From Comamonas testosteroni (GTDB lineage Bacteria; Pseudomonadota; Gammaproteobacteria; Burkholderiales; Burkholderiaceae_C), in contig NZ_KZ984458.1 of NCBI RefSeq assembly GCF_003569915.1, positions 1 through 64,000 on the forward strand: DNA of 64,000 nt. Direction: 5' to 3'. The translations under genes were made by a program, and so were the position numbers. Of this stretch, positions 53,519 through 63,300 are shown one piece after another (positions within the stretch are counted from its first letter, which is position 1; every line of letters begins with the position of its first letter). The notes under the pieces are model-generated. The model had not been told where the DNA came from. It saw only the letters and a list, made by a program, of their open reading frames with translations, and made no database searches.

Positions 53519-54349
53519 ATGACCTGGCACGCAAAACTGGCATTGAATTACGCGCAAAGCGCAGGTAAGTCCTCGGTGCAGTTCACGCACGACGGGCCGC
53601 TGCGCATTCTCAAAAGTCTCTACCCCGAGGGTGCAGGCATCTGCCATAACGTGCTGGTGCATCCACCAGGCGGGCTGGTGGGTGGCGATGTGCTGGACAT
53701 TGATGTGCAGGTGGCTGAAGGTGCGCATGCGCTGGTCACCACGCTGGGTGCGACGCGCTTTTACAAAAGCAATGGCAAGCCTGCGCTGCAGCGCACCAGG
53801 CTCAAGCTCGATGCGGGCGCGCGCCTGGAGTGGCTACCGCTGGAGGCGATTGCATATAACGCCTGCGATGCGATGAACCACCTGGAGTTTGATTTGGCCG
53901 AAGGCGCGCAGTTGCTGACCTGGGATGTGACGGCGCTGGGCTTGCCGCTCGCGGCCCAGCCTTTTGAGCTGGGCGTGTTTGAGCAGCACATCGAATGGCC
54001 GGAGCGTTTTCTGGAGCGCGGCGTGGTCAACGCCCTCGATGATTTGCTGCTCAACGGTGACCTGGGCCTGGCCGGGCAACGCTGCATGGCCAGCCTGATT
54101 TTTGCCAGCGGCACGCCGATTTCACGCCAGCAGCGCGAGCAGTTGCTGGAAAGCACGCATGAGCTGCTGCAATCGGCCGCGCCGGAAGTGATGAGCGGTG
54201 TCACTTCTCCCAATGAAAACATGCTGGTTTTACGCGGTGTATCACCTGTGGTTGAGTCTGTGATGATGTTGTGGAAAACCGTGTGGATGCATTGGAGGAA
54301 AGAAATCTGGGGGCTGCAGGGCAGCGCACCCAGAATCTGGTCGATGTAG
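53519..54349 (+). CDS. ureD: Urease accessory protein UreD
   Basis: The 276-residue accessory protein binds apo-urease and forms the UreD/F/G complex. LALNYAQSAGKSSVQFTHDGPLRILKSLYPEG, CHNVLVHPPGGLVGGDVLDI, ATRFYKSNG and LEWLPLEAIAYNACDAMNHLEF are family landmarks. ATG 53519 starts MTWHAKLAL; the longer frame to 53420 overlaps urtE. It is 16 kb from ureABC and in the opposite orientation, at the end of the urt operon, so it is probably expressed from the urtA sigma-54 promoter. Confidence 0.95.
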   Translation: MTWHAKLALNYAQSAGKSSVQFTHDGPLRILKSLYPEGAGICHNVLVHPPGGLVGGDVLDIDVQVAEGAHALVTTLGATRFYKSNGKPALQRTRLKLDAGARLEWLPLEAIAYNACDAMNHLEFDLAEGAQLLTWDVTALGLPLAAQPFELGVFEQHIEWPERFLERGVVNALDDLLLNGDLGLAGQRCMASLIFASGTPISRQQREQLLESTHELLQSAAPEVMSGVTSPNENMLVLRGVSPVVESVMMLWKTVWMHWRKEIWGLQGSAPRIWSM

Positions 54350-54358
54350 GCCGGTCTT

Positions 54359-56713
54359 TTACAGCGCCAACACAATTTTTTGCTCAGCGCTTTTGGCGCG
54401 TGAGCAGCAGCTCATCATCTTGGTGCAGGCGGCACGCTCGGCGCGGGTCAGCACCATGTCGCGGTGGTCGATATCGCCTTCCAGCACCTGCACTTCGCAT
54501 GATCCGCACAGGCCTTCGCGGCAGTCGCATTCCACATCGATATTGGCGCTGCGCAGAGCGTCCAGCAGGGTCTGGTCATTGCGCACCTGCAGCGTGATGC
54601 CCGATTCGCGCAGCTCCACCTCAAAGCCAAGCTCCTTGCTGGGGTCGAGTGCGCCCAGCGTGGTGGAGAAATGCTCCACGCGCAGGCTGTCTTCAGGCCA
54701 GTGCGAGCTGGCTTGCTCCAGACCATCGAGCATGCGCTGCGGGCCGCAGGCATAGGTTTGCGTGCCTGGCCGCACCGCTGCCAGCAAAGCCGGGTAATCG
54801 GCTCGCTGGCCTTCTGCGCCCACATAGGTGTGCAGTTTTTCACTATGCAGCGCCTGCAGCTCTTTGAGCAGCGCCATGCGCTGGCGCTGGCTGCAGCTGT
54901 AGTGGATTTCGTAAGACATGCCAAGCGCCTTGGCGCGCGCGGCCATGGCGGCAATGGGCGTGATGCCGATGCCGCCCGCGACCAAGATCAGATGCTGCGC
55001 CGTTTCATCAAGCTTGAAGTGATTGCGCGGGCCGCGCATCTGCACTTTCATGCCGGGTTGGAGAGCGCTGTGCACCCAGGCCGATCCGCCACGACTTTGC
55101 TCTTCGCGCAGCACGGCAATTTCGTAGGTATCGGCTTGCGTCGGGTTGCCGCACAGCGAGTATTGGCGCGAGATGCCGGTATCACCGCATTGCAGATCGA
55201 TGTGCGAGCCGGGCGTCCAGCGTGGCAGGTCACGGCCATCGGGTGCTTTGAGGCGCACGCGCAGCACGCCATCGGCAATCAGCTCGGTGCCGTCCACGAC
55301 CATGGTGCGGCTCACGCCGCCTTGCGACGATTCGCCAATGCGCACGGGCTGTTGGGCCTGCAGCACGGCGGGGTTGCTGCGCTCGGGGTTCTGGTTTGCA
55401 TCCCATTCCACCCACAGATGCTCGGGGCCACGGAAGGATGTGTTGGGCACATAGCTGAAAGTCTGTTCGGCCAGCTTCATGTGGGGCAGGCGGCGCGTGA
55501 ATTCTTCGAGGAAGATCTGCATCTCCATGCGCGCCAGATTCTTGCCCATGCACTGGTGCGAACCATAGCCAAAAGTCAGGTGGTCGCTGGCGTTGTCGCG
55601 GTGAATGTCGAACAGATCGGCATCGACAAAATGCTGCTCGTCGTGGTTGGCCGATGAGGTGACGATGAGCAGTTTGCTGCCCGCTGGAATGGCCTGACCG
55701 CCAATCACTACATCCTTGGTGGCCTGGCGGCGCCATGCGGCCACCGAGCCGTTGTGGCGCAGGCATTCTTCCACCGCGTTGGGGATCAGCGACGGGTCTT
55801 CGCAAATCTCACGCCAGACCTTGGGGTGTTGCAGCAGCAGCTTGATGGCATTGGCCGTGGCGTTGGCCGTGGTCTCGTGCGCGGCCACAATGCCCGCCAT
55901 CATCATGGAGTGCAGATAGGAGTCGGTGACGACCTCGGGCAGCTCGCGCTGCTTGCGGATTCCGTATTGCATCCAGCCATCGGCATCGGGGTTGGCGCGC
56001 ATCTTGTCGAGAATGCGGCCCGCGTGCTGCCAGAAATTGCCCACGGCATGCGCCACGGCCACTTGCTCCTCAGGCTTGGGGCGGCCCCAGGTGTTGACGG
56101 TGTGGGCAATGCTGTATTCGCGCAGCACATCCATATCGTCTTCGGGCACGCCGAGGAAATGCATGGCGACCGTGAGCGGCACTTCCCACAGCATCTGGTC
56201 GACCAGATCGGCGCGGCCATCGTTGATAAAGCGGTCCACATATTCGCGCGCCAGCTGGCGCACCATGGGCTCGTGGTGCTTGAGTTCTTCGGGCGTGAAC
56301 GGCTCCATCAGCGCGCGGCGGCGCGGCATGTGGGCGGGCTCGTCTTCGTTGACCAGGGTGCGGTTCAGCGCAAAGCCGTAGCTGGCCAGCACGGCGTTGG
56401 CTTCATCGCTGGTGGGCGTGATTTTCTCCAGCACATTGGCCGGGCTGAAGGTGATGTTGTCGCGGAAGATGGGCTTGATGTCTTCATAGCGCGTAACCAC
56501 CCAGTAGCCCAGTTGCGGGCTGTAGAACACCGGTTCCTGCTCGCGCGCCCAGCGCACATATTCGGGCGGGTCTTGCTGGTAGCCATCGCCAAACGGGTTG
56601 AACTCGGCGGCACCGTGGCTGATGGGACAACCAGTGGGGCCTTTTTGCGCTGTGGGTTGGGTGAACTGGCTGTGGTCGATGGGGCAGCGGGCGGGGGAAG
56701 TCTGGGCAGTCAT
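54359..56713 (-). CDS. Self-sufficient cytochrome P450, CYP116B type
   Basis: The 784-residue fusion needs no separate redox partner. The P450 domain (about 1-450) has the I-helix AHETTANATAN, the NAVEECLRHNG K-helix region (Glu-x-x-Arg as EECLR) and heme loop FGYGSHQCMGKNLARME with the thiolate Cys. A phthalate-dioxygenase-reductase module follows: FMN site RQYSLCG, NADH site VAGGIGITPI, and a C-terminal 2Fe-2S domain with CDCREGLCGSC. This order is that of P450RhF and CYP116B1. The ATG at 56713 is preferred to 56758. Substrates of such enzymes are varied (aromatics, thiocarbamates), so none is assigned. Confidence 0.94.
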   Translation of the reverse strand: MTAQTSPARCPIDHSQFTQPTAQKGPTGCPISHGAAEFNPFGDGYQQDPPEYVRWAREQEPVFYSPQLGYWVVTRYEDIKPIFRDNITFSPANVLEKITPTSDEANAVLASYGFALNRTLVNEDEPAHMPRRRALMEPFTPEELKHHEPMVRQLAREYVDRFINDGRADLVDQMLWEVPLTVAMHFLGVPEDDMDVLREYSIAHTVNTWGRPKPEEQVAVAHAVGNFWQHAGRILDKMRANPDADGWMQYGIRKQRELPEVVTDSYLHSMMMAGIVAAHETTANATANAIKLLLQHPKVWREICEDPSLIPNAVEECLRHNGSVAAWRRQATKDVVIGGQAIPAGSKLLIVTSSANHDEQHFVDADLFDIHRDNASDHLTFGYGSHQCMGKNLARMEMQIFLEEFTRRLPHMKLAEQTFSYVPNTSFRGPEHLWVEWDANQNPERSNPAVLQAQQPVRIGESSQGGVSRTMVVDGTELIADGVLRVRLKAPDGRDLPRWTPGSHIDLQCGDTGISRQYSLCGNPTQADTYEIAVLREEQSRGGSAWVHSALQPGMKVQMRGPRNHFKLDETAQHLILVAGGIGITPIAAMAARAKALGMSYEIHYSCSQRQRMALLKELQALHSEKLHTYVGAEGQRADYPALLAAVRPGTQTYACGPQRMLDGLEQASSHWPEDSLRVEHFSTTLGALDPSKELGFEVELRESGITLQVRNDQTLLDALRSANIDVECDCREGLCGSCEVQVLEGDIDHRDMVLTRAERAACTKMMSCCSRAKSAEQKIVLAL

Positions 56714-56814
56714 GGCAATCTCACTAACTCGGGAGGCAGGGTGATGGTGTGGAGCCATCAGGGGAAAGTGCAGAGGCGGCCTGCCGCCAGCCTCTGCATG
56801 GAGTCAATACGCAA

Positions 56815-57801
56815 TCAGTCCAAGGTGATATTCAAGTCCTTGATCAGCTTGTGCCAGCGTGTGCTTTCGCTGTTGATCAGCGCCTGGAACTGCTCGGGCG
56901 TATTGCCCACGGGCTCGATGCCAAAGTCGATCAGTTTTTGCTTCACGGCGGGCTCGTTGATGGCGGCCACTACCTGCTTGTTCAGTGCGGCAATCACGCT
57001 GGCGGGAGTCTTGGCGGGGGCGGCCATGCCTACCAGTGCTGCGGCCTGCACGCTGGGCAGACCGATTTCGGCAAAGGTCGGTACATCAGGCAACTGGGGC
57101 AGGCGTGTGGCATTGGCCACGGCCAGCGGGCGTACCTTGCCGCCCTTGATAAAGCCTGCGCCTGCAGCCAGGTCCACCATCATCACGGGCACTTGACCAC
57201 CGGCCACATCGGCCAGCGCAGGGGCCGCGCCGCGGTAGGGCGCGTGAGACAGCTTCAGACCAGCTTCGCTCTTGAGCAATTCCATCGCCAGATGGTGAGG
57301 GCTGCCTGCACCGGCGGAGGCGTAGTTCACGCCGTCCTTGCTGGCCTTGGCTTCGGCAATGAATTCCTTGGCGGTCTTGGCTTTCTCACCGGGGCCGGCC
57401 ACCAGAATCATCGGAAAGCGTCCCATCAGCGTGACGGGAGTCAGATCCTTGCTGGGGTTGTAGCTCAGGTTTTTGTAGAGCACGGGGTTGAAGATCAGCG
57501 TGCCGTTGTCGGCCGAGACCACGGTGTAGCCATCTGCCGGGGCGCGTGCGGTTTCCGAAGCGCCGATGGCTGTGTTGCCGCCGGGGCGGTTGTCCACCAC
57601 GATGGGCTGGTGCACTTGCGTGCCCCAGGCCTGACCGATGGTGCGGGCCAGAAAGTCGGAGCCGCCGCCTGCAGCGTAGGGCACGATCCAGCGCACGTTC
57701 TTGCTGGGGAACTTGTCCTGTGCCACGGCGGCGGAGGGCGCACCGGCCAGCCAGAGCATGCTGGTGGCCAGAACCGAGGCGGTAAAGAGGCGTTTGTTCA
57801 T
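56815..57801 (-). CDS. Bug family (TTT) periplasmic substrate-binding protein
   Basis: The 328-residue periplasmic receptor has a signal peptide cut at AVAQD near residue 28. The fold has the usual VRWIVPYAAGGGSDFLARTIG, VVDNRPGGNTAIGAS, APADGYTVV, NYASAGAGSPHHLAMELL, HAPYRGAAPALADVAGGQV and RLPQLPDVPTFAEIGLP. Bug proteins bind carboxylates or amides and are very numerous in Comamonadaceae and Bordetella, often without own permease. It is upstream of the P450 gene (100-base gap) on the same strand and divergent from an IclR regulator. Confidence 0.93.
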   Translation of the reverse strand: MNKRLFTASVLATSMLWLAGAPSAAVAQDKFPSKNVRWIVPYAAGGGSDFLARTIGQAWGTQVHQPIVVDNRPGGNTAIGASETARAPADGYTVVSADNGTLIFNPVLYKNLSYNPSKDLTPVTLMGRFPMILVAGPGEKAKTAKEFIAEAKASKDGVNYASAGAGSPHHLAMELLKSEAGLKLSHAPYRGAAPALADVAGGQVPVMMVDLAAGAGFIKGGKVRPLAVANATRLPQLPDVPTFAEIGLPSVQAAALVGMAAPAKTPASVIAALNKQVVAAINEPAVKQKLIDFGIEPVGNTPEQFQALINSESTRWHKLIKDLNITLD

Positions 57802-57894
57802 CGGGTTTGTCTCCTGGGCTGGGTGTTATCTGTTTCTGCGGGTTTGCCGGGTACTGCCCGGCTTGCCGCTGCGCTTCAATGCGTTTTATAAATT

Positions 57895-57920
57895 TGCGTA
57901 ATTTTGATACGCATAGCGTA
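57895..57920. promoter_or_regulatory. Overlapping palindromes, likely IclR operator
   Basis: TGCGTA-N7-TACGCA (57895-57913) overlaps TACGC-ATA-GCGTA (57908-57920), so three arms of the same motif lie in a row. They stand about 95 bases before both divergent start codons (57801 minus and 58006 plus). This is where an IclR regulator would control itself and the receptor/P450 unit. Confidence 0.6.
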
Positions 57921-58005
57921 ATTTCATCGCGAGGGAATACCCGAAAGAGACCTTGGAATTCAGTGAAAATGGACTCAAGTCCATGATTGATATAGGCAAG
58001 TAGCT

Positions 58006-58884
58006 ATGAAAATTGATAAGAAAGCTTCGATGTCAGCAACGGCCAGAACCGCCTCCAGCAAGGCGCGCAGGGCAGTGGACTCGGCGCCGGAGCCTGATCA
58101 GCGTCGTCAGCGCGTGCAGGCAGCGGAGACCTGTCTTGCCGTGCTCAAGGCTCTGGCGACGCTGGGTGGGCGCGCCAGCCTCACGGCCATTGGCGCGGCC
58201 GTCGATGAAAGCCCGGCCAAGGTGCACCGTTACCTAGCCAGCCTGATGGCCGAAGGCCTGGTGGAGCAGGACCGGGGAGGCGCCCAGTACGCGCTGGGTA
58301 GCGAGGCCATCCGTGTGGGGTTGGCGGCCATGCGGCAAAGCGACCCGATTCGGGTGGCCGAGCCTGCGTTGGTGCATCTGCGCGAGACCTTGCAGGTCAC
58401 CAGCTTTGTGGCCGTCATGGGCAATCTGGGGCCGGTGATCGTGCGTTTTGAAGAGCCCAGCCTGCCCGTCACGGTCAATGTGCGTGTGGGCTCCGTCATG
58501 TCCCTGCTTTGGTCAGCCACCGGGCGGGCCTTTTTTGCGTTCATGGATGACCGTCGCCAGGTCGATGCACTGGGCCAGCAGGAACTGGCGCAGGCCCCCG
58601 CGGCCAAGCGCGCCTTGCTCAGCAAGAACGACCCGCTGGACAAGCTGCGCGCAGACATCAGGGCTGCGGGCTGCGCATCTATCCGCGACACGAACCTGCC
58701 CGGCATCAGCGCCGTGGCTGCGCCCGTGTATGACTACACCGGTCATGTTGTGGCCGTGTTGTGCGCGCTGGGGGCCAGTGGCGGCTTTGACCCTGACCCG
58801 AAGGGCGCCATTGCCCGCGCTATCTGCGCCGAGGCGGCGACCGTCAGCGCCAGTTTGGGCTATCGGGCACCAACCGCGCCATAG
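58006..58884 (+). CDS. IclR family transcriptional regulator
   Basis: The 292-residue regulator has a basic N-terminal tail of about 40 residues and a winged helix-turn-helix (ETCLAVLKALATLGGRASLTAIGAAVDESPAKVHRYLASLMAEGLV) at about residues 42-90. The effector-binding domain has SVMSLLWSATGRAFFAFM near 165 and GISAVAAPVYDYTGHVVAVLCALGAS near 233. Divergent from the Bug receptor and P450 genes, it probably senses their substrate. Confidence 0.94.
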   Translation: MKIDKKASMSATARTASSKARRAVDSAPEPDQRRQRVQAAETCLAVLKALATLGGRASLTAIGAAVDESPAKVHRYLASLMAEGLVEQDRGGAQYALGSEAIRVGLAAMRQSDPIRVAEPALVHLRETLQVTSFVAVMGNLGPVIVRFEEPSLPVTVNVRVGSVMSLLWSATGRAFFAFMDDRRQVDALGQQELAQAPAAKRALLSKNDPLDKLRADIRAAGCASIRDTNLPGISAVAAPVYDYTGHVVAVLCALGASGGFDPDPKGAIARAICAEAATVSASLGYRAPTAP

Positions 58885-58929
58885 GCCCTGTACGGGCGTG
58901 CCAAAAGCGCTCGTGGCAGACTTGCGCCC

Positions 58930-59568
58930 ATGTCAGAGCCCACCTTACTCGTCGCCGATGATCACCCGCTGTTTCGCGCCGCGCTGATTCAGGTGCTGCA
59001 CGAAAATTTTCCGCAGTACCGAATCGTGGAAGCTGCCAGCGCCCAGACCATTGGCACTGCGATGCAGGAGCACCCGGAGATCGAACTGGTGCTGCTGGAC
59101 CTGACCATGCCCGGCGCGCGCGGGTTCTCGTCGCTGCTGCATCTGCGCGGCGAATATCCCGAGGTGCCGGTGATAGTCGTTTCCTCCAGAGACGACCCGC
59201 GTGTCATTCGGCGAGCCCATCAATTCGGCGCTGCGGGATTTATTTCCAAATCGGCATCGGCGCAGGACATGCGCACAGGCATGACCATGGTGCTGGAGGG
59301 CGACAGCTGGTTCCCCGCCATGGCGGCCGAACAGTCCGAAGCGGATGCGGCGCTGGCAGCAAAATTGGCCCAGCTCACGCCCCAGCAGTTCCGGGTGCTG
59401 CTGTGCCTGGCTGATGGACTGCTCAACAAGCAGATTGCACATGAACTGGGGCTGGCCGAGAACACCGTCAAAGTGCATGTGACGGCTGTTCTAAAAAAGC
59501 TGGAGTGCTACTCCCGTACGCAGGCCGCAGTCTTGGTCAAGAGCCTGGAAAACAGTCACGAGACCTGA
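58930..59568 (+). CDS. NarL/FixJ family response regulator
   Basis: The 212-residue protein has a receiver domain (residues 4-120) with VADDH, phospho-acceptor Asp in LVLLDLTMPGARG near 57 and Lys in GAAGFISKSAS. The C-terminal LuxR helix-turn-helix LTPQQFRVLLCLADGLLNKQIAHELGLAENTVKVHVTAVLKKL lies at about 150-195. No kinase gene is adjacent, so it is an orphan. It is 46 bases behind the IclR gene, and 780 bases before the adhesin gene, which could be a target. Confidence 0.94.
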   Translation: MSEPTLLVADDHPLFRAALIQVLHENFPQYRIVEAASAQTIGTAMQEHPEIELVLLDLTMPGARGFSSLLHLRGEYPEVPVIVVSSRDDPRVIRRAHQFGAAGFISKSASAQDMRTGMTMVLEGDSWFPAMAAEQSEADAALAAKLAQLTPQQFRVLLCLADGLLNKQIAHELGLAENTVKVHVTAVLKKLECYSRTQAAVLVKSLENSHET

Positions 59569-60348
59569 TCTGGGCATGTGATGGGTGGGATGAGCCAATC
59601 AGACAGTTGTCTTGGTTAGTGTCAATCTTGTTGGTTGCTAAATAGCAACTAAATAAAAAAATCGGAAGATTGGCCTGCGAATGATGGTCCGCCCCGAAAT
59701 GGACTTCTGCATTCCGCTTTTGCAGTAGCGAGTGCTGAGAATCAATTCATATTTGATAGCTGAAAATCCTTGGTAGATATGGGGTTGGGAGTACTATATG
59801 TCTTTCAGGACGATCAATGAGTGTCATTAATGCGACGTAATTTCAGTTAGTTGCATCAAAATGTGAAATTTGATTAATGCCGTTTCAACGCCTCTGTATG
59901 TGTAAGACAATTGCTCGTATTCATGTGAGCTGAGATGCTGTTGATCGCTTTCGTACGACTCATGGGTGTTCTGACTTGATTGCTAGAGGGTGACTTGGGC
60001 CAGGTGTGATGGCTTGGACATCTTTCTTCGCAAGTTGCGTGGTAGCTGCCGTAGGCAGTAGCGGCGAACCTAGTTAGCGAGCCTGTCAAAGGGCACGGTT
60101 TGGGCAAAGCTTGGACCTTCGCAATGTGACGTACTGCACTCAACGGGTCGCCTACCTTGCCTTTGCGGCATGTACGCGCGTCAGCCTCTGCTCATGTGCA
60201 TGAGTTGGTTGTCGTGGAATTGGGCGAAAGCAGCGAGCATCCCTTTTTCTGCAACCAAGGTTTTATATGTCTTGTTGCAGGAGCATCGCAGCGCAGGTCT
60301 CTGCAGCAAGACGTCTTCGTATCTGATCAAAGAAGAAAGTAGACGTCC
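59569..60348 (+). other. Long leader and promoter region of the adhesin gene
   Basis: About 780 bases have no recognisable gene. The first half is A+T-rich (a hairpin GTTGCTA / TAGCAAC at 59634-59649 and a TTTGATAGCTGAAAATCC remnant of the dispersed repeat near 59754). The second half has normal G+C. Short frames exist but none looks coding. GAAGAAAG lies 10 bases before the adhesin start. A long regulatory leader for a biofilm adhesin gene would not be surprising. Confidence 0.4.
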
Positions 60349-63300
60349 ATGCAAGTCATTCGCAAGGAAGCAGGTGAGATTCGTGAGGTAAAGGCAGAGG
60401 ACCTTTCCCTGGATAAGCCATCTGTTGTTCGCCTGAAGCTGGCCCCGGAAAAGGTAAAGCACTTCGAACGTCGCGGCAATGATCTGGTACTCCTTCTCCA
60501 AGATGGCAGCGAGACCGTCGTTAAAGACTTCTTTGTCGTTTATGACAACGATGGGCGCAATGACCTGCTTTTGGAAGATGACGAGGGCGTCATGTGGTGG
60601 GGGCAGTACACCTCGCCCTGGAGCAATTTCCACTTTACGGAAATCGAATGGGATGACGCTGCGCTGATTCCTCCATGGCATCACGGTGGCTGGCTTGCCG
60701 CTGCCTTGGGCCTCCTGGGTGCTGGCGTTGCCGCAGGTAGTGGCGGTGGCAGCAGTGGCAGCGTTCCAGGCGGCTCGGGGGGGGACACGGAAGAGGGTGT
60801 TACGCCTCCGGTGAAGCCTCCTGTTCTGGTGACCCCCGAGAATCAGCCCATCGGTGGGCAGATCGAAAACAAGAATCCCTCGGCTGGCACGCCTACCTAT
60901 AGCAAGGGGTCGGACCCTGAGCATGGCACGGTCACGCTCAAGCCTGACGGAACTTATCTCTACACGCCTAACCCTGGCTACCACGGCCCAGACTCCTTCA
61001 CTGTGGTCGTCAAAAACCCAGACGGAACGACCTCAACTGTCACAGTCAATGTGACGGTGACGCCAGTCAACGATGAACCCGAAGCTCCTGACTACAGCCA
61101 CAAGACCCCGGAAGACACGCCTGTCACAGGCAAGGTGGTGGGCACGGACCCCGATGGCGACCCGCTGACCTATACTGAAGGCACACCGCCCAAGCATGGC
61201 ACGGTGACGCTCAAGCCCGACGGTAGCTACGAATATGTGCCCAATAAGAACTGGAGCGGCACCGACACCTTCGAAGTGATCGTGACCGATCCGGATGGCG
61301 AGACCACGACCAGCACCATCACGGTGGTGGTGGATCCGGTCAACGATGCGCCCGAAGCCCCTGATTACAGCCACAAGACCCCGGAAGACACGCCTGTCAC
61401 GGGCACGGTGGTGGGCACGGACCCCGATGGCGACCCGCTGACCTATACCGAAGGCACACCGCCCAAGCATGGCACGGTGACGCTCAAGCCTGACGGTAGC
61501 TACGAATATGTGCCCAATAAGAACTGGAGCGGCACCGACACCTTCGAAGTGATCGTGACCGATCCGGATGGCGAGACCACGACCAGCACCATCACGGTGG
61601 TGGTGGATCCGGTCAACGATGCGCCCGAAGCCCCTGATTACAGCCACAAGACCCCGGAAGACACGCCCGTCACGGGCACGGTGGTGGGCACGGACCCCGA
61701 TGGCGACCCGCTGACCTATACCGAAGGCACACCGCCCAAGCATGGCACGGTGACGCTCAAGCCCGACGGTAGCTACGAATATGTGCCCAATAAAAACTGG
61801 AGCGGCACCGACACCTTCGAAGTGATCGTGACCGATCCGGATGGCGAGACCACGACCAGCACCATCACGGTGATTGTGACCCCTGAGCAAGATCCTCCCG
61901 TGGCCAGCCCTGACCAAGACAGTGGGCCTGAAGGTGCGCCGGTGCATGGCAATCTCGTCACTAATGACCTAGATCCTGATGGAGATCTGCTGACAGTGAC
62001 CGAGATCACGGTGGATGGCTCCACGTACAAGATGACTGCTGGCTCCACCGGCAACATCATCATTCCTGGCAAAGGAACGCTGGTCGTCAAAGAGAACGGT
62101 GACTATTCCTTCACGCCCAACCCGGGCTGGTACGGTACGGTGCCCCAGGTGAGCTACACCATCAGTGATGGCAACGGTGGCCAGGACAGCTCAACGCTGG
62201 ACATCACTGTCACTGGCTCGTCCACCAATACGACCGCGACGGTGAACGAGTCGGGCATGAGTAGTGGTTCCACGAATGACGGTTCGAACATCAGCACAGG
62301 CAAGGTGCCTGCACCGCCCGTTGGTTCGGTCATTGTTCCGAGCAGCGGCACTACATCGAACGGCACTTTCGAGGTCAAGAGTGACGGCACATACACCTTC
62401 ACGCTGACCAAGCCCAGCACCGATGTTGACGGCGCGCCCGAAACCAACACCTTCACCTACATCACGCGGGATGAAGGCGGCAACGAGGTCACGCACACGG
62501 TCACTGTAACCATCACCGACGATGCACCTACTGCAACTGATGACAGCAGTACTGTCAGCGAAGGCGGTCTGCTGACCAGTACGGTTGGCGTGTTGGACAA
62601 TGACAAGTCCGGAGCGGACGGCTGGAAAAGCGGGGGCGCTGTCGTCGGCGTGGTTGCAGGCAACAGCCAAGGTACGCCCAGCATTGGCGGGGTTGGCACA
62701 ACCATTACTGGAAAGTACGGTACGCTGACGCTCAATCCTGATGGCAGCTACACCTACAAAGCGAACGCCGACTCCATCACCACTGACGAGCAGGACATCT
62801 TTACGTACACAGTGGAAGATGCCGACGGAGACCGCACCACCGCTACGCTGACCATCGATGTCACGAACGTGGGTGTGCCTGGCACCACAACCAATGGCAG
62901 TGTGGACGAAGCGGGACTACCTACCGGGTCGAGCGCTTCCAGCAACAGTGAAGTCAGTAGTGGATCGCTCAATCTGCAGCCAGGTTTTACGGCAGTGGCC
63001 AGCAGCGGGACGACTGCCAATGGCAGCTACGTGGTCAACGCTGACGGTACCTACACCTTCACGCTCACCAGTCGCACAAACGACGGTACGGGCTCGGAAA
63101 CCAACAGCTTCACCTATACGGCTCAGGATGCCCAAGGCAACACCGTCACCAACACGGTGCTGATCACCATTGCGGACGATGCGCCTACGGCGCGCGATGA
63201 CGTCAATACTGTCACGGAAGACACAGTACTCACTGCCAACGGCAATGTAATCGGCGGCGCTGGCGCAGCCAGTACCGATGTGGCCGATACCCGAGGTGCT

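Noticed and set aside
55754-57196. 480-codon plus-strand frame
   Set aside because: Antisense to the P450 and Bug receptor genes, which have complete motifs.
59634-59660. Hairpin GTTGCTA/TAGCAAC as terminator of the NarL-type regulator
   Set aside because: It is followed by an A-rich, not T-rich, stretch on the plus strand, so it does not fit a Rho-independent terminator.
61078-61896. CRISPR-like regular spacing
   Set aside because: The period is 273 bases with no spacers and the frame is coding throughout, so it is a protein repeat.
61033-61947. 304-codon repetitive minus-strand frame (GIGQRVAIGVRAHH repeats)
   Set aside because: Exact antisense of the three 273-bp adhesin repeats. The plus frame has recognisable Ig-like repeats and stays open for 3.6 kb.
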